64,000 nucleotides of DNA from Teredinibacter franksiae (GTDB lineage: Bacteria > Pseudomonadota > Gammaproteobacteria > Pseudomonadales > Cellvibrionaceae), in assembly GCF_014218805.1 (NCBI RefSeq), contig NZ_JACJUV010000001.1, positions 868,001 to 932,000 on the forward strand. The letters are read 5' to 3'. The notes beneath the pieces were generated by a model. That model worked only from the letters and a program-made list of their open reading frames with translations. It had not been told where the DNA came from and made no database searches. Shown one piece after another: positions 45,364-53,236 of the stretch. Position numbers and translations under genes: made by a program. Every line of letters begins with the position of its first letter. The stretch's first letter is position 1.

Positions 45364-46350
45364 ATGGCATCTGTGATAAAAATACTGTGTAAAAACCTTA
45401 ACTATACTGCTATTTCCCTTGTAGGGCTGGTATTCGCACTATCGTTTGCAAACCTCTCTTTTGCCTGCACACTCAAAGCGGGAGAATCGGTTCCGACCCT
45501 TATGTTCCCACCAAAGTTCAAAGGCAAAGCACCGGCAGAAGAATACAGTTACAAATTACTGCAACTGGTTCTACTTAAATCTGAAGACAGATACGGCCCT
45601 TGCGAAGCGCGCCTGTTAAAACTGAACTTACCCATCCGTAGGGTAGAGCGGTACCTGGAAAGCAAGAAGCACGTTGAAGTGATTAATTTCACCGTTACCC
45701 AGGCCAGAGACCGACGTTTTATGCCGGTAAAAATCCCTATAGATAAGGGTTTAATGGGTATGCGATTGTCATTCATTCGCAAAGGTGACCAAGAGCGTTT
45801 TTCCAACATTAAGGACATTAATCAATTAAAAGTATTAGTCGCAGGCCAAGGCGAATACTGGAAGGATGTCGACATACTGCGGTTTGCGGGGCTAAAGGTA
45901 ATTGAAAATCATGCGGCTGAACCACTACCGAATATGCTCGCGCACAATCGCTTCGACTATATACCTCGAGGTGCATTACAACTCATTCCCGAATTGAAAA
46001 TTTACGAGCACCTCCCTATTGAGGTCGAAAAATCCTTTGTTATCAGCTATCCAAGCTTTTCGGCTTACTATGTACACAAAGATAACCAGACGCTCGCCGA
46101 GCGCCTTGAATACGGGCTCATTCAAGCTTTTGAAGATGGTAGTTTTGAGCAGTTTTTTAGCACTCACCCCGAAACCGTAGCCGCACTCAACAAAATTCAG
46201 CTGGAAACACGCCGCCAATTTAAAATATGCAACCCATTTGCCCCAGCTTGGGTACCCACACATATCGACAAATATTGGATTAGCCCCTGGCCAAAAAGCT
46301 TACAAAACAAACAGTGCGTTATCGATCATCAGGAAGGCCCTGCCCTATAG
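45364..46350 (+). CDS. Periplasmic solute-binding-protein-like protein (paralogue A)
   Basis: The 328-residue protein has an N-terminal export signal (hydrophobic about 16-33, ending SFAC) and a family-3-like periplasmic binding fold. Landmarks are VKIPIDKGLMGMRLSFIRKG, NIKDINQLKVLVAGQGEYW, DILRFAGLKVI and MLAHNRFDYIPRGALQLIPE. The protein at 52112-52987 matches it through the same landmarks, so the two are paralogues. No transporter subunit is adjacent. Such lone binding-protein-like genes are common in marine gammaproteobacteria; the ligand is unknown. Confidence 0.7.
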   Translation: MASVIKILCKNLNYTAISLVGLVFALSFANLSFACTLKAGESVPTLMFPPKFKGKAPAEEYSYKLLQLVLLKSEDRYGPCEARLLKLNLPIRRVERYLESKKHVEVINFTVTQARDRRFMPVKIPIDKGLMGMRLSFIRKGDQERFSNIKDINQLKVLVAGQGEYWKDVDILRFAGLKVIENHAAEPLPNMLAHNRFDYIPRGALQLIPELKIYEHLPIEVEKSFVISYPSFSAYYVHKDNQTLAERLEYGLIQAFEDGSFEQFFSTHPETVAALNKIQLETRRQFKICNPFAPAWVPTHIDKYWISPWPKSLQNKQCVIDHQEGPAL

Positions 46351-46458
46351 CTCAAAGCCTTGTCATAAAGTATTGACTGAATCCAATTTTATAGGTTTTG
46401 ATCCATAGCCGTTACGGCCACTGATGTTAACCTAAACCCCGAAAGCGGTGGAGCCCCC

Positions 46459-48789
46459 ATGCCTGCCGAACACATATGTATACGCGGTATTGTTCAAGGG
46501 GTTGGCTTCCGGCCAACCGTTTGGCGCCTAGCGCAAACCTACAAGCTACGTGGCTGGGTACTAAACAGCAATCTCGGCGTAGAAATATTCGCATGGGCAT
46601 CCACCCGTGCTATAGATCAGTTTCTGCAGGAACTACAACACACGCTCCCACCATTAGCTTACCTAGACGCCCTAACGCGCACCCCAATTAAAACGGCGTC
46701 CGCAGCCCCCTCAGATTTTACTATTCGGTTCAGCACCTATGGCCAAATAGACACAGGTATCACAGCCGATGCCGCCAGTTGTCAGCACTGCATAGACGAC
46801 ATACACAACCGAGCTAACCGCCGTTACCGCTACCCCTTTACCAATTGCACACACTGCGGTCCTCGCCTGTCAATTGTTGAAGCAATACCCTACGACCGCG
46901 GTAACACCAGCATGAAAACCTTCACCCTGTGTAGACAGTGCCAACAGGAATACGACAATCCCGACGACCGCCGCTTTCACGCACAACCCAATGCCTGCCC
47001 AAATTGCGGGCCCAAAATGTGGCTGGAAGACCGCCAGGGACGTTTTGTTGATTGCGCACAATATACCGATGAAATCGAAATGGCAGCGGCACTCATTCGC
47101 CGAGGTTTGATAGTCGCCGTAAAGGGTATTGGCGGTATTCAGCTGGCCTGTGACGCCAGTAACGAAGATGCTGTGCGCGAACTTAGGACCCGTAAATTCC
47201 GCCGCCACAAGGCCTTAGCATTGATGGCTCAGGACATAGACATGGTGCGCCAATTTGCTACCGTTAACGCAGCAGAAAAGGCGCTCCTTCTTTCAACCGC
47301 CAGCCCAATAGTTGTCGTGCAAAAATCAGGGCTCGCGGTTGCACAAAACATCGCCTTCGAACAAAACACCCTGGGTTTTATGCTGCCGTCTTCCCCCCTG
47401 CACGTATTACTAATGAAGAATATGACTTCACCCATTGTGCTAACCTCCGGGAATCGCAGCGAAGAACCCCAAGTAATCAATAATGAAGACGCTCTTCAGC
47501 AGTTAAATCAAATTGCAGACTACTTCCTACTACACGACCGCCCTATCGTCAGCCGTCTAGATGATTCCGTCGTAATCATCAGTGCAGACAAACCCCGAGT
47601 TCTGCGTCGCGCTCGCGGATATACGCCGAAACAACTCCAGCTTCCAGAAGGGTTTGGCGACTCCACGGGTATTTTGGCCATGGGCGCAGACCTAAAAAAT
47701 ACCTTTTGTATACTAAAAAACGGCAAAGCCATTGTCTCCCAGCACATTGGTGACCTTGAAAACTTAAAAACCCACCAAGAGTATCAACACAACTTACTCC
47801 TGTATCGGCAACTTTATGATTTTGAACCCGAGCTGATAGCTTTCGACAAACACCCCGGTTACCACTCCAGTAAGCTCGGTCAATCACTAGCAAAAAACAA
47901 CCTCAAAAGGACTGTGAAGGTTCAGCACCATCATGCCCACATCGCCAGCTGTATGGCTGAGCACGGTATACCGCGGGAAGCACCTCCGGCTCTAGGTATT
48001 GCTCTGGATGGATTAGGCTTTGGTGACGACGGCACTCTCTGGGGGGGTGAGTTTTTATTGACTAACTACACATCGTGCCAGCGACTAGCATCGTTCAACC
48101 CCGTTGCCATGCCCGGGGGTAGTCAATCGAATATCGAACCCTGGCGCAATACCTTCGCCCAGTTAGTCGCCACCGGCAGATGGCAGGCAATTCAAAAAAA
48201 ATACTCGCAAGTCGACATTGTGCGCTTCCTGCAAAAACAACCGCTTGCGTTAATGGAGTCGATGATAAAGGCAAATATCAACAGCCCCCTAAGCTCTTCT
48301 GCCGGACGACTGTTTGACGCTGTGGCCGCCGCCTTAAACATCTGTAGACAAAAGAATAATTTTGAAGGGCAGGCAGCCATGGCACTGCAAGCGACCGCGA
48401 CCAGTGAATTTGGTGCGCAGCGTTCACACGCGTATGCCTTCAGTATTCAACAACATGAAACCCGCTTGGTGATCGACTGGACGCCACTTTGGCTCGAACT
48501 CTTAGAAGACTTGGCTAATGCAATACCCAACACGAAAATTGCTGCGCGCTTTCATCACAGCGTTGTCAACGCCGTCGTGGCGGTTGTAGAAAAACTCTTA
48601 AGTACACACGTATTTAATAAGGTTGTACTCAGCGGGGGTGTAATGCAAAACCCATTACTGCTAGAACAGATAAATACCAGCCTAACGAACAAAAATATTT
48701 GTGTATTGATCCCGGAGAAATTTCCGGCCAACGATGGAGGCTTATCTCTGGGCCAAGCGGTGATAGCCGCCGCACAGCGTAGTCGATAA
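46459..48789 (+). CDS. hypF: HypF, carbamoyltransferase for [NiFe] hydrogenase maturation
   Basis: The 776-residue protein has the full HypF order. First is an acylphosphatase domain (IRGIVQGVGFRPTVWRLA). Then come two C-x2-C pairs forming zinc fingers (CQHCIDD, NCTHCGPRL, CRQCQQEY, ACPNCGPK) and a YrdC-like domain. Last is a Kae1-like C-terminal domain with VQHHHAHIASCMAEHG. HypF makes the carbamoyl adenylate used with HypE for the cyanide ligands of the hydrogenase iron. No hypA-E or hydrogenase gene is in this window. Confidence 0.95.
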   Translation: MPAEHICIRGIVQGVGFRPTVWRLAQTYKLRGWVLNSNLGVEIFAWASTRAIDQFLQELQHTLPPLAYLDALTRTPIKTASAAPSDFTIRFSTYGQIDTGITADAASCQHCIDDIHNRANRRYRYPFTNCTHCGPRLSIVEAIPYDRGNTSMKTFTLCRQCQQEYDNPDDRRFHAQPNACPNCGPKMWLEDRQGRFVDCAQYTDEIEMAAALIRRGLIVAVKGIGGIQLACDASNEDAVRELRTRKFRRHKALALMAQDIDMVRQFATVNAAEKALLLSTASPIVVVQKSGLAVAQNIAFEQNTLGFMLPSSPLHVLLMKNMTSPIVLTSGNRSEEPQVINNEDALQQLNQIADYFLLHDRPIVSRLDDSVVIISADKPRVLRRARGYTPKQLQLPEGFGDSTGILAMGADLKNTFCILKNGKAIVSQHIGDLENLKTHQEYQHNLLLYRQLYDFEPELIAFDKHPGYHSSKLGQSLAKNNLKRTVKVQHHHAHIASCMAEHGIPREAPPALGIALDGLGFGDDGTLWGGEFLLTNYTSCQRLASFNPVAMPGGSQSNIEPWRNTFAQLVATGRWQAIQKKYSQVDIVRFLQKQPLALMESMIKANINSPLSSSAGRLFDAVAAALNICRQKNNFEGQAAMALQATATSEFGAQRSHAYAFSIQQHETRLVIDWTPLWLELLEDLANAIPNTKIAARFHHSVVNAVVAVVEKLLSTHVFNKVVLSGGVMQNPLLLEQINTSLTNKNICVLIPEKFPANDGGLSLGQAVIAAAQRSR

Positions 48790-49072
48790 ATATTATCGCC
48801 AAGAAGAACCTCTAATTTACCAGGATGCAATGGTGTTCGTACTCCAATGTGACAACACGAGAAAATCCAGTAAAACAAACGCCTAAACAATACAAGTTCT
48901 TACCTCGGAAGGCACAAAAATTCTATAATGGTTCCAGTGACTATTAGTTATCATAAACTTATTGTATAGTTTGCCCGACGCAGAGCGTTGTATACCTGCA
49001 TAGCAGAAACTAAGTCTGAAAAATAAAAATACATTAGCAGTACTTTATTCCGGTAATTATTCGACTTTTCAC

Positions 49073-49086
49073 GCGGTTTAAACCGC
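49073..49086. promoter_or_regulatory. Perfect palindrome upstream of the xylanase gene
   Basis: GCGGTTTAAACCGC is a perfect 14-bp palindrome about 275 bases before the xylanase start. A related 14-mer with 11 identities lies just upstream of the GH74 gene (56269-56282), so it may be a shared operator. Confidence 0.45.
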
Positions 49087-49180
49087 TTTCGGATCAACAC
49101 TTTTCTACGCCGGGTAGCACATATAAATAATAAAAAAACCTATGTAGCTACGATAGTAACACCCAAAAAAACACTCATTT

Positions 49181-49199
49181 AGTACTACGTAGTACTACG
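49181..49199. promoter_or_regulatory. Second perfect palindrome and tandem 10-mer upstream of the xylanase gene
   Basis: AGTACTACGTAGTACT (49181-49196) is a perfect 16-bp palindrome, and TAGTACTACG is repeated in tandem at 49180-49199. It lies about 165 bases before the xylanase start, in a 572-base region with no other gene. A regulator site is a reasonable guess. Confidence 0.4.
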
Positions 49200-49361
49200 C
49201 GGCTCATTTTATCCGCTTCATAACCGCAGGCCATCATCTAAGTAATAGATTTTTTACGGACATACTCGTATGCCTTACGTCTTTTGACGAAGGCAGGCAA
49301 CCTGCGACAACACTTTCAATAATGACTGCAAGTGATTAAATAACAATAACAGGAGAACAAT

Positions 49362-51809
49362 ATGGGTAACTCAACCAAACCCTCAGGCTCGAGGTGCTCA
49401 GCACTGATACGACGCCTTGGGTACGCCTGTGCGAGCCTAGCGCTGGCCTCAATATCACACTCAGCACTGGCTGCATGCGATTACACCATCAGCAACGATT
49501 GGGGCTCCGGCTTTACCGCGAGCATCAGCGTTACCAACGACACGTCAACGGCCGTAAATGGCTGGACAGTCTCTTGGGAATACCCCGGTGACGACCGAAT
49601 CACCAATCTGTGGAATGCTAATTTATCGGGCAACAACCCCTATTCTGCCAGTGACATGGGCTGGAACGGCAACCTGCAGCCAGGCCAAACGGCTTCATTC
49701 GGCTTTCAGGGAAACTCCGGAAGCGCCATCGAAATTCCTCAAGTAACCGGTGCGCTTTGCGACGGCGGCTCAAGCTCTTCAAGTTCTAGCAGTTCTTCAA
49801 GTTCTAGCAGTTCTTCAAGTTCTAGCAGTTCTTCAAGTTCTAGCAGTTCTTCAAGTTCTAGCAGTTCTTCAAGTTCTAGCAGTTCTTCAAGTTCTAGCAG
49901 CTCTTCAAGTTCTAGCAGCTCTTCAAGTTCTATCAGCTCTTCAAGTTCTAGCAGTTCTTCAAGCTCTAGCAGCTCTTCAAGTTCTAGCAGTTCTTCAAGT
50001 TCTAGCAGCTCTTCAAGTTCTAGCAGTTCTTCAAGCTCTAGCAGCTCTTCAAGTTCTAGCAGCTCTTCAAGTTCTAGCAGTTCTTCAAGTTCTAGCAGTT
50101 CTTCAAGTTCTAGCAGTTCTTCAAGTTCTAGCAGTTCTTCAAGTTCTAGCAGCTCTTCAAGTTCTAGCAGTTCTTCAAGTTCTAGCACCTCTACCGGAGG
50201 CACTTGTGACGGTGTAAATGTCTACCCCAACTGGACCGCGAAAGACTGGGAAGGCGGCACAAATAACCATGCCAATGCCGGCGACCAGATGGTCTACGAC
50301 GGCGTGCTCTATCAAGCTAACTGGTACACCAATACAGTGCCCGGTAGTGACTTTTCTTGGACAAACCAAGGCTCCTGTGACGGCACCTCTAGCTCCTCGT
50401 CCAGCTCTAGCTCCTCGTCCAGCTCTAGCTCTTCGTCCAGTTCTAGCTCCCCGTCCAGTTCTAGCTCTTCGTCCGATGGCGGATACGAAGTGCCTGAAAA
50501 CGATTTTGCCGTTAACGGCGGCGTTGAAGACGGCATAACCAGCTGGGGTGCCAGAGGTAGTGTAGTCACTCAAAGCTTCGCCGACAGTCGCACAGGATCG
50601 GCCAGTGCCCTTATCGTCGACCGCACCGCAAACTGGTACGGTATCACTGTTAACGTTAACCCATTAACCGATGGTAACGAATACGACGTTGCCGTATGGG
50701 TGAAGCTGGCCGCTGGAGAGCCCGATAGCGTTATTAATCTTACCGGCAAGAAAATTGATGATGACGATGGCACAACCTACGATGAGTACGTTCGTGTAAG
50801 CACCATCACCGCTACTGCAGGGGAATGGACATTGCTGCAGGGTTACTACACGCATATTGAAACTACGCCCTTCCAGTACTTTGTAATTGAGTCAGAAAGC
50901 GAAACCGTTAGCTACTATGCCGACGATTTTTCCATTGGCGGTCAGGTAACCGATGTCGTCATTCCCGACTTCGGCTTCTTTGTTGGCAACATCACCACCA
51001 ATGGCAACGTTGGGTCCGACTTCATGGATTTCTGGGACCAACTCACACCCGAGAACGAAGGTAAATGGGGCTCGATCGAAGGCACGCGTGATGTGTACAA
51101 TTGGGATGGAATGGATCGCGCATACGCCTACGCCGTTGCCAACAATATACCGTTTAAAGCACACACTTTCGTTTGGGGTAGCCAAGCACCAAATTGGATC
51201 GGCGGCTTAAGCGCAACCGAGCAGGCAGAAGAAATCGAGGAGTGGATAAAGGACTATTGTGCTCGCTACCCCGCAACCGCCATGATCGATGTCGTTAACG
51301 AAGCAGTTCCAGGCCACGCGCCGGCGACTTTTGCCGAAAACGCATTCGGTAGTGATTGGATAATTCGCTCGTTTGAATTGGCGCGACAGTATTGCCCCAG
51401 TGCGACACTGATCCTTAACGACTACAACGTGCTAATTTGGAATACCGACGAGTTCCTAGCCATGGCGCAGCCAGTAGTTGATGCCGGTGTTGTTGATGCT
51501 ATTGGTGTGCAAGCCCACGGCCTCGAAACAATGACAGCAGGCGACCTGCAAAGCGCACTCAATCGCATTGCCTCTCTAGGCCTCCCCATCTATGTTTCTG
51601 AGTACGACATTAATATTGCCGATGACCAAGAACAACTGGGCATCATGCAGGAACAATTCCCAGTATTCTTTGACCACAGCGCAGTGGCGGGAATTACCTT
51701 CTGGGGTTACGTTGTTGGCGCTACCTGGCGCGACAATACCGGACTTATTTATGACGACGGTACCCAACGCCCAGCCATGACTTGGTTAATGGACTATCTG
51801 GGGCGTTAA
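49362..51809 (+). CDS. Secreted GH10 endo-1,4-beta-xylanase with CBM2, CBM5 and CBM22-like modules
   Basis: The 815-residue protein is modular: signal peptide (cleavage likely after Ala37), CBM2 (about 38-135), and a polyserine linker of 139 residues (137-275, one Ile). CBM5 follows (about 282-340, CDGVNVYPNWTAKDWEGG), a second serine linker (343-371), a CBM22-like module (about 375-528), and the GH10 catalytic domain (about 532-815). The acid/base is Glu647 (DVVNEAVPG) and the nucleophile Glu747 (YVSEYDINI). It cleaves xylan outside the cell while the CBMs hold cellulose, chitin-like or xylan surfaces. CAGGAG precedes the ATG. The domain order and serine linkers are typical of Saccharophagus, Teredinibacter and Cellvibrio. 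Confidence 0.95.
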   Translation: MGNSTKPSGSRCSALIRRLGYACASLALASISHSALAACDYTISNDWGSGFTASISVTNDTSTAVNGWTVSWEYPGDDRITNLWNANLSGNNPYSASDMGWNGNLQPGQTASFGFQGNSGSAIEIPQVTGALCDGGSSSSSSSSSSSSSSSSSSSSSSSSSSSSSSSSSSSSSSSSSSSSSSSSSSSSSSISSSSSSSSSSSSSSSSSSSSSSSSSSSSSSSSSSSSSSSSSSSSSSSSSSSSSSSSSSSSSSSSSSSSSSSSSSSSSSSSSSSSTSTGGTCDGVNVYPNWTAKDWEGGTNNHANAGDQMVYDGVLYQANWYTNTVPGSDFSWTNQGSCDGTSSSSSSSSSSSSSSSSSSSSSPSSSSSSSDGGYEVPENDFAVNGGVEDGITSWGARGSVVTQSFADSRTGSASALIVDRTANWYGITVNVNPLTDGNEYDVAVWVKLAAGEPDSVINLTGKKIDDDDGTTYDEYVRVSTITATAGEWTLLQGYYTHIETTPFQYFVIESESETVSYYADDFSIGGQVTDVVIPDFGFFVGNITTNGNVGSDFMDFWDQLTPENEGKWGSIEGTRDVYNWDGMDRAYAYAVANNIPFKAHTFVWGSQAPNWIGGLSATEQAEEIEEWIKDYCARYPATAMIDVVNEAVPGHAPATFAENAFGSDWIIRSFELARQYCPSATLILNDYNVLIWNTDEFLAMAQPVVDAGVVDAIGVQAHGLETMTAGDLQSALNRIASLGLPIYVSEYDINIADDQEQLGIMQEQFPVFFDHSAVAGITFWGYVVGATWRDNTGLIYDDGTQRPAMTWLMDYLGR
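49770..50186 (+). repeat. 18-bp tandem repeat encoding a 139-residue polyserine linker
   Basis: About 23 near-identical copies of an 18-base unit (of the form AGTTCTTCAAGTTCTAGC, with a few T/C swaps) encode 138 serines and one isoleucine. Open frames in the other frames and on the opposite strand are by-products of the repeat. Confidence 0.95.
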
Positions 51810-51855
51810 AAGCCTGCTAGCCTCTTAACTATTAAAGAGGCTTAGCCGCAATTTC

Positions 51856-51890
51856 AACGGCCACCCCAACGGGGATGGCCGTTTTTGTTT
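51856..51890 (+). terminator. Terminator of the xylanase gene
   Basis: The inverted repeat AACGGCCA...TGGCCGTT with an inner CCCC/GGGG pair is followed by TTTTTGTTTT, about 47 bases past the stop codon. A weaker GCCTCTT/AAGAGGC hairpin precedes it. Confidence 0.85.
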
Positions 51891-52111
51891 TCGGCACTGA
51901 AGTAAATTGACACGGCCTAATTGGCTGTACACCCGTGTACAACAGGTCAAACCGGTAACTCTCTTTACTGCATATAGTGTTAAAAACACTCTATTCAGCG
52001 CTGAGTACCGACTAGTCAGTAGCACAGGGGAACTAGCATTATCGACCAAGGTTTGCGAACCTATTCGCTACGGTCAATACTTGTGTAGAAACCTATGAGA
52101 AGAAACTGTCC

Positions 52112-52987
52112 ATGCACCACGGTCACATAAGTGCTATACACCTCCTGATTGCGCTGGCCTTAGCTTTCTCCACGCAGGTGAGAGCGCTAGATCATGCGAT
52201 AGCACAGGCACCTCTAGACAAATTCGACAAACTTCAGGATTACAACTACGCGCTGCTTCACGCCGCGCTGGTGACTTCGGAAGCAAAATTTGGTGGATTC
52301 AAACTTGAACGCTCGCTGCAGGTCATGCAGCGCGACAGACAGTTTACGCAGGTAGAAAAAGGTAAGTCTTTAACCATACTCGTATCACCGCCCAAAAAAG
52401 AATGGCGCAATAAACTACTGCGAGTCCCCTTTCCTATCCAGCGCGGTGTTTCCGGGTACCGGCTATTTTTTGTAATGGAGCAGAATAAAAATATCCTCGC
52501 CAGCATCAAAAACCTGGAAGAACTTAAAATGATTCCAACCGGCTCAAATGCCAGCTGGTCCACAACCAGTATTTTGCGAGACCACGGCTTTAACGTAGTG
52601 ACTTCGCAGGGGTACAAAACGCTGTTCGATATGCTTGCAAAGGGTAGGTTCGCAACGCTTGGACGCGGCTTAAACGAAATACCGATAGAACTGAGACTCT
52701 TCTCCAAAGAATTTCCATCACTCACCTTCGACGAACACATAGTGCTCTACACCTTCCTGCCAAACTATTACTACGTTTCTCCAGACCAACCTCAACTAGC
52801 AACTCGATTGGAGTTCGGCCTCAAAGCGCTGCACGCTTCAGGTGAACTCGACCGGCTATTCAATATTTACTACGGCCACCAAATGAAACGATTCGACATT
52901 TCCAGCCGCCGAAAATTTGTCATCGAAAACACCAACCTTGAAGCCGGTATGTACGAACACGACAAACCCTACCTTTTAAATTTTTAA
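52112..52987 (+). CDS. Periplasmic solute-binding-protein-like protein (paralogue B)
   Basis: The 291-residue protein has a signal peptide (hydrophobic about 9-24, ending VRA). Its landmarks match paralogue A at 45364-46350: LRVPFPIQRGVSGYRLFFVM, SIKNLEELKMIPTGSNASW, ILRDHGFNVV and MLAKGRFATLGRGLNEIPIE. It lies between the GH10 and GH74 genes. An uptake or sensing role for plant-sugar products is possible but not shown. Confidence 0.7.
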   Translation: MHHGHISAIHLLIALALAFSTQVRALDHAIAQAPLDKFDKLQDYNYALLHAALVTSEAKFGGFKLERSLQVMQRDRQFTQVEKGKSLTILVSPPKKEWRNKLLRVPFPIQRGVSGYRLFFVMEQNKNILASIKNLEELKMIPTGSNASWSTTSILRDHGFNVVTSQGYKTLFDMLAKGRFATLGRGLNEIPIELRLFSKEFPSLTFDEHIVLYTFLPNYYYVSPDQPQLATRLEFGLKALHASGELDRLFNIYYGHQMKRFDISSRRKFVIENTNLEAGMYEHDKPYLLNF

Positions 52988-53188
52988 TAGCTTCACTAGA
53001 ATAAAATTCGCCTCCAACTCTTGGGCTTTGGTTCTACTCCCTCACTGATCAGCATCGCTCCCCTTAACTCTTTGGTACGCACACAGCCTTGCCAACACCG
53101 GTCGTCGACGGGATGCAGCGATTGCATGAATAATGCAATAGAGCTGCCCTTGGCCTTCGCGGCATAAGCACTTCCCTGTGCAAAAAAA

Positions 53189-53209
53189 AGCCCCTCGTGG
53201 GGAGGGGCT
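53189..53209 (-). terminator. Terminator of the GH74 gene
   Basis: The 8-bp stem AGCCCCTC/GAGGGGCT with a 5-base loop is followed on the minus strand by a T-run of eight. It lies about 28 bases past the GH74 stop. Confidence 0.88.
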
Positions 53210-53236
53210 AGGGCTACTTTATTAAAGCTGTTTTAA

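Noticed and set aside
49739..50217. Long open frames in the other frames of the xylanase linker (Leu/Glu repeats on minus, Ala/Val/Leu repeats on plus)
   Set aside because: They are translations of the 18-bp serine-codon repeat in other frames and have no start signals or non-repeat content.
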